64,000 nucleotides of DNA from NCBI RefSeq assembly GCF_027244095.1, contig NC_069657.1:413135063-413199062 (forward strand). Direction: 5' to 3'. Positions 33,754 through 44,734 of this stretch are shown here, one piece after another; position 1 is the stretch's first letter, and the number at the start of each line of letters is the position of its first letter. Under the pieces are notes generated by a model. That model was not told where the DNA came from, did no database searches, and saw only the letters and a list, made by a program, of their open reading frames with translations. Origin of the DNA: Hemicordylus capensis (lineage: Eukaryota; Chordata; Lepidosauria; Squamata; Cordylidae). Made by a program: the position numbers and the translations under genes.

Positions 33754-34322
33754 CAGAGGCACACTAACCCATGGACCTTGGGGACCCGGTCCGGTCCTCC
33801 AAGGTCCAGGGAAGCCTCCAAATAGCTGGGGCCAGGGGCCTCGGCAGCCACCCGGCACCTGCCCCACCAAAGCTCTGCTTTTTAAAATACTCTTACCACA
33901 GGGCTGCAGGCGGGGGCGGAGCAGTCCTTTCTCCCCCCCTCCCCCATTAGCAGTGGGAGCAGGAGCGATGCATGCTACACCCATCCGTTTGGGCCAGCGT
34001 CATGGGCCTGACATCACAGGCTTGCGATGATCTCTTACCTGCACAGGCGTGCCTCACAGTTGCTTAAAGACACTGGCCCAAACGGATGGGCACACAGCGT
34101 CACTCCTGCTCCCACCCCACTGCCACCAAAGAAGGGAGAAGAACTGTTCCCCTCCCCACCCCCCACCCCCCTCAGTGACCCCTCAGCAACAGGAAGAGGG
34201 TTTTTTTTTTAGTGGAGCTTTGGCAGGGCGGGCCCCCAAAAGGGGGTTTGTGGGGGCCTCACGCAGGTGGGGCCCTCACTGATGGGCAGTCCAGACACCC
34301 CAATTACCTTGGTGTGCCCCTG
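33754..34322. mobile_element. hAT-like MITE inside the 5S-SINE, 569 bp
   Basis: Ends CAGAGGCACACTAACC and CCTTGGTGTGCCCCTG. Flanked by AATTCGTG (33746-33753) and AATTCATG (34323-34330), 7 of 8. The interior contains paired segments (GCATGCTACACCCATCCGTTT; AAACGGATGGGCACACAGC). The ORFs across it are incidental. Confidence 0.85.
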
Positions 34323-34347
34323 AATTCATGCTTGCTACCACAAGACC

Positions 34348-34593
34348 CACCTTAAGTGGTGCAGCGGGGAAATGCTTGACTAACAAGCAGAAGGTTGCCG
34401 GTTTGAATCCCCGCGGCTACTATATCGGGCAGTAGCAATAAAGGAAGATGCTGAAAGGCATCATCTCCCACTGCGTGGGAGGGCACAATGGTAAACCCCT
34501 TCTGTATTCTACCAAAGAAAACCACTTAAACTTAATGTGCAGGCTCTGTGAATGCCAAGAGTCGAAATTGACTTGACGGCACACTTTACCTTG
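34348..34593 (+). repeat. Sauria-type SINE inside the 5S-SINE
   Basis: CCTTAAGTGGTGCAGCGGGG head, CCGGTTTGAATCCCCGC B box, AAGATGCTGAAAGGCATCAT, GTCGAAATTGACTTGACGGC and TTTACC tail. Flanked by a perfect 11-bp duplication ACCACAAGACC at 34337-34347 and 34594-34604. Confidence 0.9.
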
Positions 34594-34685
34594 ACCACAA
34601 GACCAGCTCTTCTCCCTTCTCTCATTTTACTGAACTCTGCCACCCCACACCCCCACCCCCACCCCGAACCTAATAACATGCCTGC

Positions 34686-35325
34686 CAGTGTTTCCTCTAA
34701 TTTCTAAAAACAGTGAGTGGAAAGAGTTTTGTCCTGGGCGGCAGCATCAAGTCAGTGTGCGCACATCACTCTCTCCCACTCACTCTCCCACTCACACAAA
34801 CACCACTCACACAAACGAGTTAGGGACTTTTGCACCGTGCATAGTGCAGCGTGCAAAATTTTTAAGCCCTTTTATCCCCGGGCGGGGAGCCACCGCTGCC
34901 TCCCGTCCTCCCCCTCCCCAGCTCCAGTCTCTCTGGGAGCTGCTGGGGAGGAGGACGGGAGCCTCTGGGAAGCTGCCCGCTCTGGCTGTAGCCATGGGCA
35001 GGGGGAGAGGAGCTGCTGCCGCCTCTGCCCCCGTCCTCCTCTCCCAGCCCTGATCTCTGTGTGTGTGTGGGGGGGCACTGCCTCCCGTCTTCCTCTGGCT
35101 GCTGCAGATGTTGTGAGATCTTGTGAGATCTGCAGCCAGAACTGGAGGAGGAGGAGGAGGAGGCCTGGCGGGGGGGGAGGGGGAGGGAGGAGGAAGTGGC
35201 AGTGGCTGGCAGCAACCCAGCTCGGGAGAGGAGGGAAAAAGGGGACCAGGTTCTGGGCAGTTGGGCGGCAGTGGCGGGAGTCTGGAAGTTGGTGTGCGCA
35301 CATGTGCACCTTAGTGGGAACACAG
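34686..35325. mobile_element. GC-rich hAT-like element, 640 bp (CAGTGTTTCC end)
   Basis: Starts CAGTGTTTCCTCTAA and ends TTAGTGGGAACACAG; flanked by a perfect 8-bp duplication ATGCCTGC (34678-34685 and 35326-35333). The interior is very GC-rich and partly palindromic (GGAGGAGGACGGGAGCC; CTCCCGTCTTCCTC), giving long spurious ORFs on both strands. Confidence 0.85.
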
Positions 35326-35524
35326 ATGCCTGCTAACTGTGTTAACTGGGTAACTGGGTAATGGGTAGGACTTCAGAGTTCTGACCTGCTTCTATCGGCC
35401 TGCACTGTTCTCTAAGGGTGATTAATCACCTGGTGTTCCAGTCTGCCATGCCTGTGTAATAGTTAATAAAGTTGTGGCCCTTTTCATCCATATTAAGTCT
35501 GCGTGTCTTCTTGAGCTGGGGTCT

Positions 35525-35702
35525 GGGGACAATGTTTAATTCTTGTTTTAAAATGTTTTTAAATTGTTAATTGTTGTGTTATTGTTTTTAATTTGTTTTA
35601 GCTTTTCATTGTTTTACAACTTTGTTTTAATTGTAAACCGCCCTGAGCCATTTTTGGAAGGGCGGTATATAAATAAAATAAATAAATAATAAATAAATAA
35701 CT
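35525..35702 (+). repeat. L2-like LINE 3' tail
   Basis: TTTTAATTGTAAACCGCCCTG, AAGGGCGGTATATAAATAAA and an AATAAATAAATAA tail; the cleanest L2 3' end in the window. Confidence 0.8.
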
Positions 35703-35714
35703 GAGCAACTTTTA

Positions 35715-35904
35715 AAAGTTGTGATTCTTTATTTAGCAAGGGGAGAGCAACTGGCCCTATCCATCCCCAGCACAGCATCCCTCCAGTGGTTATTGCTGGT
35801 GTCTATCTTATTTTTGTTTTTTAGATTATGAGCCCTTTCAGGACAGGGAGCTATTTTATTTATTTATAGCTATGTAAACCACTTTGGGAACTTTTGTTGG
35901 GGAA

Positions 35905-35945
<41 letters not shown>
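35715..35945 (+). repeat. Family E repeat with (AT)n tail
   Basis: GCAAGGGGAGAGCAACTGGC, CCCTCCAGTGGTTATTGCTG, GGGAGCTATTTTATTTATT and CTATGTAAACCACTTTGGGA, then about 20 AT units (35910-35943). Plus-orientation copy of the repeat at 36268. Confidence 0.65.
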
Positions 35946-35946
<1 letters not shown>

Positions 35947-36267
35947 TATTCAAACCCGAAAACATACTTTTCTCTCCAAAGTGCCAAAGTGTCTTCCTTC
36001 TCCCTCCAAAAAATGTGAGGAGTTACTCCAGCTTTTTCTCTGTTTGCACTCCTGCTTCTAAACTTCTGCTCTGTTACACCTAAATTAGGCATGTTTAAAT
36101 ATCGGGGGTTTTTTTTTTGCATATAATGCATTGAGCTTTATGATTATGTAATTCAGCAGAGGAAAGTGACTATATGCTACCCCCAGTTGTTGGGAAATAA
36201 CAGCAAGAGAGGGCTATTTGGCTACATGCCCCACTTATAGGTTTCTCAGAAGCATCCGATTCACTGC
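35946..36267. other. Unannotated stretch
   Basis: Nothing recognised. Confidence 0.4.
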
Positions 36268-36498
36268 GAAAAATACTGATATACCGCTTTTCAGCAGGAG
36301 TTCCCAATGCGGTTTACATAGAGATACATAAATAAAATGGCTCCCTGTCCCCAAAGGGCTCTCTATCTATCAAAAAAAGAAACACAAGATAAATACCAGC
36401 AACAGCCACAGGAGAAAGGCTGTGCTGGGGATGGATGGGGCCAGTTGCTCTCCCCTTGCTAAATAAAGAGAATCACTGCTTTTAAAAAGGTGTATAGT
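36268..36498 (-). repeat. Family E repeat, inverted
   Basis: ATACCGCTTTTCAGCAGGAG, GGCTCCCTGTCCCCAAAGGG, AAATACCAGCAACAGCCACA and GGCCAGTTGCTCTCCCCTTG, the reverse of the 35715 copy. Confidence 0.65.
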
Positions 36499-36576
36499 TT
36501 AGATCTGATTTAGCAGGACCATAAAGAACGTAGGATATGAGAAATCCTCTATCAGCAAGTCCTCCTGTTGACTGGG

Positions 36577-36722
36577 TAAAGGTAAAGTGTGCCGTCGAGT
36601 CAGTTTTGACTCCTGGCTACCACAAAAGTCTTTGGGTTGTCTTTGATAGCATACAGGAGGGGTTTACCATTGCCTCCTCCTGTGCAGCATGAGATGGTGC
36701 CTTCCAGCATCTACCTACTGCA
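36577..36722 (-). repeat. Sauria-type SINE fragment
   Basis: GGTAAAGGTAAAGTGTGCCG, TCGAGTCAGTTTTGACTCCT, GGAGGGGTTTACCATTGCC: the inverted 3' half of a Sauria SINE. Confidence 0.82.
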
Positions 36723-36749
36723 TATGATTTCTTTTTTCAGAAGGGTGGG

Positions 36750-36875
36750 TAGCCTGCATTTGAGGGGCCTGTATCCAATTTCACTTTCAAAATGAATGCT
36801 GGTACAGTCATTCGCACAAAAACATGTACAGGTGTACAGTCATCTGTACACATGGACACAATATCTGAATTTTAC
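36750..36875 (+). repeat. Unclassified interspersed repeat, family X
   Basis: CTGCATTTGAGGGGCCTGTA, GCTGGTACAGTCATTCGCAC and AAAAACATGTACAGGTGTAC, matching 22181-22300 and 5036-5145. Confidence 0.65.
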
Positions 36876-36956
36876 AATTTTATTTCAGTATATACTTTTA
36901 TGGAGTAAAACCCACTTCATCAGGCACATGAAGGAACATACCTACCAACTGAGAAT

Positions 36957-36960
<4 letters not shown>

Positions 36961-37010
<50 letters not shown>

Positions 37011-37062
37011 CCACACACACACACACACACACTCACAGAGAGAGAGAGAGAGAGAGAGAGAA
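36961..37062. repeat. Compound microsatellite (TC)n(AC)n(AG)n
   Basis: About 18 TC units, about 16 AC units with small interruptions, then about 12 AG units. The TC and AG tracts are complementary and could form a hairpin. Confidence 0.95.
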
Positions 37063-37579
37063 ATTGCCAACTGTGTGGTCAAAGGGCTATGTGAAGAGGC
37101 GTCATCCACTACATTTTAACTTTGCATATTAATGGTGAGAGATAACACTGTGATGATTCACAACAGCAGTAGTTGTAGATAAAGCACCCTTCTTGTTTCT
37201 ATTAGACTTTAAGGCGCTACAGGCCTCTGCTGCTTTTATTTCCTCTTTAGTTCAGTATCTCACTGGCAGGAATTCATTAATAAGCTTATCTAGCTTTCCT
37301 TGAATGTAGCTACTAAAGTCGATCAGCAAGTCATTAAATATTACCCCATGCCTCACTGTCTAAGAACAGTTCTTTTAATTAGCAAGATATTAAGAATTAC
37401 ACACATTTTTCCCAGCAGGAGTTGTCACAAAGAATCTCATCTTCCGCCCCTCACCGACTTTGCAATCTTGGTTTCCCATCCTAATGGCGAGAGAACATGT
37501 TCTGGGATTGTTTGAGTAAAAACCCAGAATCTTGAGAAGTTAAACTAAAAGGGATTGAGGTTGGGGAATTTAAACCTGT
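37063..37579. other. Unannotated stretch left of the DIRS element
   Basis: Nothing recognised. Confidence 0.4.
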
Positions 37580-37725
37580 GAAGATCCATTATTTCCCATG
37601 GTATGGGGAGGGCATCCTACATGTGATGAGCTATCAGCCTCTGCATGCTCCAAAACAGGACCAATCAGATTTCAGGCAGGTTATGCCTATCCAGTCAGCT
37701 GTCACTCCAATCCCACTTCTGGTCC
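37580..37725 (+). repeat. Left inverted terminal repeat of the DIRS element
   Basis: Matches the reverse complement of the right end near 43570-43730. Shared blocks include CAGCCTCTGCATGCTCC, CAGGTTATGCCTATCCAG and GCTGTCACTCCAATCCCA. Exact outer limit uncertain by about 20 bases. Confidence 0.85.
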
Positions 37726-40700
37726 TGTCTCGCTCTGTCAGACCACTGTTGGTTCGAACACCTGCTCTTCTAATAATTTTGGGGCTAATTTCAGGCTATC
37801 AACTGTTGTTCTGATTTCCACTGCTCAGACCAGTTTTCCCTTTCCTGCTGTGTGCAAGGGGGAAAGGAGTCCTGCTTTATTAATTTTTTGATCTGTTTTG
37901 GTGTTATTTTGGGCAAGCTACATGCCTCCTACCCCTCCCTGATCATGGAAGCTTCCCATATGGGGGATATGTTGAAGGGCTCTCTGTCTGAAGGTCCCTT
38001 CTCAGAACCTTGAGGTTGAGAGAGAAAGCGTGGGGTTCCATCCGTGCCTACAAGGACCTGCTTGGTCTCCCCTCAGTGTGATTGCACACCTGTCTCATTA
38101 ACCAATCAGGCTGCTGTTTCCAGCCTCATGGTTTCCCCCGTTGTGACTGCCCACCTTCTCAGGGCAGTCACAACGGTGAAGAAAAAAAGCAGTGAAGAAA
38201 ATGAAGCATTTGAAGGATCAGGAGGAGGGAGTGAAGAAAAGAAAACAGAAGCGCGCCTCCGGCAGGGCTCCACTCAGTGAGAGGCTGCAGATGAAAGCAG
38301 TTCGGGGGCAGCAGCCAGAATGTTTCCCGCCCGAATTAGCCGCTCTGTCTCCGTCAGCCATTTTATCTGCAGTTTTGGCTGCTATGGAAACAACCTAGAC
38401 GGCCATTTTACAGAGTGTTCCCATTCAGGGGTCTAGCTTGCTAACCCGACAGTGTGACTGTGGCGGTGCAGGGTCCTGCTTCTCAGTTTGGCCGGACTCC
38501 TTCTGCTGATGACCCCCCCCTTGGGGCCTGTCTTTTTAAATTGAGCCCCGCGGGGTCCGCTAGTTCCGCCGGCAGCACCTGTGATGCTTGACCCCCCTCG
38601 GGGTCTGTGTATAGTGGATGCTGCTTCTCTGGGACCGTTCCGGTCTATTGATCCCCCACAGGGTCCGCTGTCTTTGGTAACGACCGCATTTTCCCTCCCT
38701 GCAGCTGAGTCTGTGAGTACTGCGCCAGCCATTCCTGCTTGTGATGACTTACTGCCTAATGTTTTGGAGGATGAGTTACAGTGGCAGGGAGAGTTTATTA
38801 AGAAACAGTGTCTGGCTATAGTGTCTCCTTTGATTAGGTCTTCTAGTCCTGTGGGGCCATCTGTTCATTCCTGTTCCCCAAGCACCCTGACTGTTCCTGG
38901 CCCTTCTGTTGCTTTTGATCTCCCCACTCTACCTGTTTCGACTAACTCAAATGTACCAGGGCTTCTGTCTGCTCCAGTTCCCCTCGCCTCCCAGAGACTT
39001 AGACATCCTTCCTTTTCCTCCTCCCGATTCCCCTGATTCCAGCCCGGGCAGGCATGTCATTCTGCAGGGAAAGCACAACAGATTTTTGAGCACGTACAGG
39101 AGACCTTACCGTAAGAGGAAGGCTGCTCCATTGTCTTCATCTTCTTCTGTTGAGGGGCCCTGAGAAACCAAACATTCCGTTCCCACAACTGGTGAACCCA
39201 CGGGTCCAGTGGGGTCTCTGCCTGCTGCACAGACTTCTCCTTCGGGGGGCTTCAGCCTGTGCCGGCTGTTCCTGCTAACGCTCCTGCTCCCCAGCAGCCT
39301 CAGCTGCATACAGTTCGACTCTCTCCTGACACGCAGTCGACAGTTTGAAAAGGAGGACGACAAATTATCTGACAAGCAAGCCTCAGCAGAAAAAACTGGC
39401 ACCACTTGCCTTTTCACTATGGCCAAGTTTGAGGTACTCCTAGCCAAGGGTAAGAGGGCCATTAAAGATGTTTCTCAAAAGAGGCTGGTATGACTTCCAT
39501 GTCTGGTTTGGAGCAGGATGTGTTTCCATCCACGGTGGCTTCTGCTTGCCACTGTACCTTTTCCGGCCTTATTCAAGGTTGTTATATGCTTGCTAAATGG
39601 GGAACGCCTGTGGCTTCCAAACCTGCGTTGTCATTCCCCCGCAAAATTGTATACCCTGCCTACTGATGTAATGTCTCTCTTAGCAGTACCATTGGTGGAT
39701 GCACCTGTGGTGCAACTCATGTCAGGTGTTCTCATGAATAAGGAGGGGAACGAGCATCTTAAGTCACCTGAGAAGGAGAAGGCAGACCATCTGGTTTGGA
39801 AGGGGCATGAGGCATCTGCCAGTGCCACCGTTATCAGGGCAGCTGCCATGAACTCTATCTTCACCAGGGCTTCCATTCTTTGGACTAAAGAGCTGGTGGA
39901 ACTTATTTCTCCAGAGAATGTTGAGCTCCGCCAGGCCATAAATAAATTGGCCAAGGCAGCTGCCCTTATGGCAGATTCCAGTCTGGATTGTATCTAGCAT
40001 GCCTCCTGGGCCATGGCAGCTGGCGTAGTGATCTACCAGGGATTATGGTTTTAAAAAATGGCACATTGATGTCAAGTCAATGGTCACCTTGGCGGCTACA
40101 ATTTCCCTGGGGGAAAATGTTTTGGGGAGTACTTGGAAGCAATATTGGTCAAAACCAAGGATAAAAAGAAAGCTATGCTTGCGGGATGTAAGGAATTTTG
40201 TAGGACTTTTAGGGGAAATAATTCCTTTCAGACCTCCTTTGGTCCCTACAAAAACTTAAACTATCTGCCTGCTACTGGCTTCAGAGACAGCTACAGTGAC
40301 AACGGAGGAGCGTCTTTCAAGCCTGCCTGACACCAGCCCTGGAACAACTGTAGCAGTGGTGTTGCCAGAAACCAAACCAGAGCCTTCTCCAATGCAGAAC
40401 GACCATCAAATTGTAAGTAATGACACTATTCTGGTTGGGGGCAGACTTCTGGACTTTTCGGGGGCCTGGGTGGGCAGCACCACTGACCAATGGGTGTTGT
40501 AGACGGTGAGTCAGGGATACACTATATACTTTTTTGCACCTCCCCCCAATTTCTTTTTGGTAACGCCAACTTCCCCTCCAGAATTAAGTCCAAAAGGAGG
40601 TTGATGGATCAGGCTATTTAGCACCTGATGGACATTCAGGCCATAGAGCTGGTTCCATCGACTGAATTATGTGCAGGTGTTTTTTCCTTGCTCTTTTTAA

Positions 40701-43368
40701 TTCCAAAAAAGGATGGCTCCTGGCATGCAATCCAGGACCTGAAGCAGCTCAACCACTACATCAAGAAATTGTCCTTTTGAATGGAGTCATTGAGGTTGAT
40801 CAAGGCTGCTGTTCAACTGGAAGACTCCCTTTCATCTGTTCACCTGTCAGAGACGTATTTGCAGGTGCCAATTCACCCTGCTTCTCGATGATACCCGAGG
40901 TTTGCTTACAACCAGTGGCAGTACGGGGCCCTGCCCTTCTAACTGTCTTCGGTGCCTCAGGCCTTCATGAAGCTGATGGTGGCAGTGATAGTGCATGTCC
41001 GGCTGCAGGGGATTCACGCCCACCTGTTTCTTGATGATCTGCTGATTCGCTCTTCTTCTTACCATCAGGTGTCCAGGGATGTGCAGCAGATGGTCCAGAT
41101 ACTTGGGGAACATAGCTTCGTCATCAACTGTCAGTAAAGCCATCTACAGCCATCACATCTTCTCCAGCATCTGGGAGCTTTGTTTGATATGAGGACTGCC
41201 AATGTTTCTCTGCCACCGGAATATCAACAAAATATTGCCGCCTCCATCATGCCGTGGATGTCCAAGAGCCGGGGGCCCCTCATGTCGCTGGCGCAGCTCA
41301 TGGGTTCAATGATTGCCTGTCTGGAGTGCACGCCTTGGCCGAGGTGGCGCTCCAGAACTCTGCAGTGGTTTTTACTTCCTTACCAATTGGCCATCATGGA
41401 GAAAAGTCGCCTGACGGTCTGTTTGCCGTACAAGATCAAGGCCTACTGCTTCTTGTGGCTGTCACTGGCCTTTGGGAAGAGTCTTCCCCTGGACACACCT
41501 TAAAAGATTGTGGTCACTATGGATGTGAGTCTCTCTAGCTGGAGGACTAATTGCCTCATGTGTCATTCACAAGACTGTGGACCCAGAGGGATCTGGAAAA
41601 CAATATAAACTGGCTCAAACTTAAGGCTATTCACCTGGCCCTGCTTCAGTTCCAAGATCTGATCCTGGGAAGGAATGTACTAATAAGGATAGACAACGTG
41701 TCTGCCAAAGCTCACATGAACCATCAGGGAGGCACAAGATCGTGGGCCCTCATGAAAGAGTCAAACTTCCTGTTTGCTTGGGCAGCAAGTCTGGGCTCAC
41801 CTGGGTTCTGTGTTGGCGGAACATCTGAGCAGAGTGAAGAACTTGCAGGCGGACTAGTTGAGCCACCAGTGGATAGACCTGGCAGAGTGGTCACTGCATC
41901 CAGATGTTTTCAACCAGATAGTGCAGATGGGGGTCTAACGGACCTGTTTGCGTCTCACCACAATGCCAAGCTTCCCAGGTTCTTCGCCAGGTATCTGTGT
42001 CACCAGGCAGAATGGGTGGATGCTCTCTCATTGCCATGACCACCCAAACTGCTCTTCGCTTTTCTGACAGTTTGGATTCCCAGGTCTGTTCTGAGAAAAC
42101 TGTCAGAGGAAAGAGAAGTCATCTTAGTAGCACCCTACTGGCCACACAAACTCTGGTTTTCAGACCTGCTGTTCCTGTCACTTCAACCTCCATGGCCTCT
42201 TTTTCTTGAAAGATCTCTCCATGGAAGATCTCCTCCATGGTGAGGAGATCTGTTGTCGCAGGGGCCCTGTTTCATATGGACCTGGCATGGTTACACCTTC
42301 ACACGTGGAGGTTGAGCAAAAGGTGCTAGCGGATAAGGGGTACTCAAGACAACTGCAAGACACGATTCTTGCTTCAAGAAGGACGTCTACCTTATGCATC
42401 TACTAACTTACCCAGTCAGCTTTTTGTACTTGGGGGCAAAAACACCGAGTACAACTGTCTTCAGTGGGAGTTTCCGAGGTGCTGGGGTTTCTTGAGTCGG
42501 GTCTTGAAAAGGGCCTTCATCCAAACACACTGAGGCAGCAGACGTCAGCACTGTCTTCTGTTCTGGACATTTCTGTTCCTGGTTTGTCAGTGTTGCATCC
42601 TCACGTTTGTAACTTCCTGCAGGGAGCTAACAATCTTGCTCAGATTTCTTACACAGGTTTCCCTCCTGGGAACAAAACAAAGTTTTAAATGCACTCACTA
42701 AGGCTCCCTTGGGTCACTGTCTCTAAAGATGTTATCTTTTAAGGTCCTTTTTCCTGGTAGCCATCACATCTGCCAGGAGGGTGTCCGAGTTGGCTGCCTT
42801 GTCTGTATGCAAGGAGCTATGTGTTTTCCAGAAAGACTCTGTTGTTTTGAAGTTGGACCCCATCTTTTTGCCAAAAGTTAATTCTGTTTTCCATAGGGGT
42901 CAGGAACTCATGTTACCTTCTTTTTGTCCAAGTTCTGTTCACCCTAAGGAGAAGGCTTGGCATACCCTAGATGTGCACAGTGTGCTTAGAGTGTACATCA
43001 ATCGCTTCAAGCCTTTTCAGAAGACTGATTCTTTGTTTCCTTTCAGACTTCTTCCTTGGGGCTAAGGTCTCCAAAGTCTCCCTGGGCTGCTGGCTTAGGG
43101 TGGCCATTGTCCTTGCCTATGAGTCCTTACATTTGGCTGTTCTCCAGGGTATCATGGCTCATTCAATGAGAAGTGCTAGCACTTCAGTGGCCTTTTCAGC
43201 TCATGTGTCTCTAGCTGAAATGGTAAGGCAACAACTTGGGTGTCAGTGTCTCCTTTGTGAGGCATTACAAAATTTTGCCTTTTTATGCAGCTCAGGCAGC
43301 CATGGGATGGACTGTTCTGAAGCGTCTAGCCATCCGCTTCCCTCCCATTTTATGTTGCTTGGGTACGT

Positions 43369-43465
43369 CCCATCACATGTAGGAAGCCCTCCCCATACCA
43401 TAGGAAAAGAAACATTGGTAGACTTGCTGTGAAGGGTTCTTTTTCATTGTATCTCAGGGAGGTGG
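43369..43465 (+). repeat. Internal complementary region of the DIRS element
   Basis: The first half is the reverse complement of the outermost left end (CATCACATGTAGG, CCCTCCCCATACCAT). The second half is the reverse complement of the outermost right end (TTGGTAGACTT, GAAGGGTTCTTTTTC). Joining both outer ends in one internal block is what DIRS elements use to template their circular intermediate (family knowledge). Confidence 0.8.
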
Positions 43466-43569
43466 GATGACTCCCAGGTTTGAAGTTATCTGTCACTTTT
43501 TCTACCGATTCTGTTGTTTCATTCACTATCTGTTCTGGTTGAGTTCTCCTCTCTCTTTACACTTTACTA

Positions 43570-43748
43570 TGCTCTACCGTACTGGAACTGGGATTGGAGT
43601 GACAGCTATCTGGATAGGCATAACCTGCCTGAGATTTGATTGGTCCTGTCTCGGAGCATGCAGAGGCTGATAACCTGTCTCATGTCGGATTTCCTCCCCA
43701 TACTCTGAAAAAGAACCCTTCATGGTAAGTCTACCAGTGTTTCTTTTT
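43570..43748 (-). repeat. Right inverted terminal repeat of the DIRS element
   Basis: Reverse complement of the left repeat, extending a little further to the right. Its extreme end is the part represented in the second half of the internal complementary region. Confidence 0.8.
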
Positions 43749-43912
43749 CTGACCTTAATAACTGCAATCCTGACAAAAATCACCTAACATTGTGTGTGTC
43801 AAATTAATATGCTATCATATTAAAAATATTGCACGGCCATACTGCCTGTTGGAAGAACGCCACACGTTCTGATGCAGGAACAAGCAGAATCAGTTTCTAA
43901 TCCTCATGTTTT

Positions 43913-43950
43913 TGGTGTGTGTGTGTGTGTGTGCGCGCACGCACACATAC
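43913..43950. repeat. (GT)n with GCGCGC centre
   Basis: About ten GT units, then GCGCGCACGCACACA; an alternating purine-pyrimidine palindrome of Z-DNA type. Confidence 0.9.
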
Positions 43951-44734
43951 TGAAAACATAGCAGCTGTTTCTTTTTTAAAAAACAGAAAAAATTCTCAGC
44001 AAAAAATTCTCAAGCATTTTATTGCAATGTTCTCTAAGCCATTCAACTTGGAGGCCTATAGTGTTCTTTTCCAGTGTAACTGCTGCCATAGGGCTGTATT
44101 AACCTTGTTTTATTCTTACAGTTATCTAAAGCAATGGCTACTGGTCTTCTGTAGTTTGCATGCACACAGCTTCAGGGCCGTTTCCCATCCATCTACCTTT
44201 AGCTTATTTCCACTTATTTCAACTTAAGCTGAAAACATGTTGTGACAGTCTTATAGTCACCCCAAATTAGAAAAATCTGGATAATGCTGCATTTAAAAAT
44301 GTAGAATATAGACTTGGGAGAATTCGTAAGTACCACCATTACCACCAGCTTTAATATTACTCCCTGCACTATACAATCTTACATGTTTTACATTGCAAAC
44401 TGGACAATGTGTTTGAAGAAGCAAAGCAGCTGTCGTGGAGACTATGTGAACGGTCTGATAAGGCTGGCAAAAGACTATGGCTATTTTCAAAACTGAAGCA
44501 AGTATTACGGAAGTTCACATTCATCTCACTAATGGCCTCTGCTCAGAGACTTGGCAGGTGTGTGCCATGTTTAAAAAAACCAACAAAACTAATTTGATTA
44601 GACATGACAATGGGATAAGCGGGGAGTGGGGGAGCTGTGTACTTCTGCCCGCCACCCCAGGAGGCACACAAATGCATTTTTCAGAGGTGTTAAAAGATAG
44701 AGCTAGTGTAGTGTCGGATTAGAATAATAGTTTG
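43951..44734. other. Unannotated stretch downstream of MARK1
   Basis: AT-rich; no gene or repeat recognised. May contain distal 3' UTR. Confidence 0.4.

Larger units (their letters stand above)
33462..34616 (-). repeat. 5S-type SINE split by two later insertions
   Basis: SINE pieces at about 33462-33753, 34323-34347 and 34594-34616 join into one minus-strand 5S-SINE: tail (ACATAGGATGCTGCC, GTCAGACCATTAGTCGATC), body (GCTGCAGGCAGGAGTCTCTC) and 5S-like head (ACCCTGCTTAGCAAAGGGGA, then TGCTTGCTACCACAAGACC, then AGCTCTTCTCCC). A hAT MITE and a Sauria SINE sit inside, each with its own duplication. Confidence 0.85.
37580..43748 (+). mobile_element. DIRS-type tyrosine-recombinase retrotransposon (fossil)
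   Basis: An old retroelement of about 6.1 kb, the size usual for DIRS1-like elements. Parts in order: left inverted terminal repeat (about 37580-37725); a gag-like region with a basic start (about 38170-39170); a reverse transcriptase region near 40560-41140 with the FLDDLLIRS active-site block; a likely RNase H region (about 41180-42040); a tyrosine recombinase region (about 42440-43300) with SARRVSEL and AHSMRSASTS blocks; an internal complementary region (about 43369-43465); and a right inverted terminal repeat (about 43570-43748). Inverted, not direct, terminal repeats plus the internal complementary region are the DIRS signature and rule out Gypsy or retroviral elements. The coding part is broken in many places (of the order of ten or more). 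The two terminal repeats differ by about 7% over some 80 bases aligned by eye, so the copy is moderately old. Confidence 0.85.

Noticed and set aside
34717-35361. Long overlapping ORFs on both strands
   Set aside because: They lie inside a hAT-like element with a perfect target duplication and reflect its GC-rich, triplet-repeat-like interior.
37580-43748. Gypsy or endogenous retrovirus
   Set aside because: Terminal repeats are inverted, an internal complementary region is present, and a tyrosine recombinase takes the place of an integrase.
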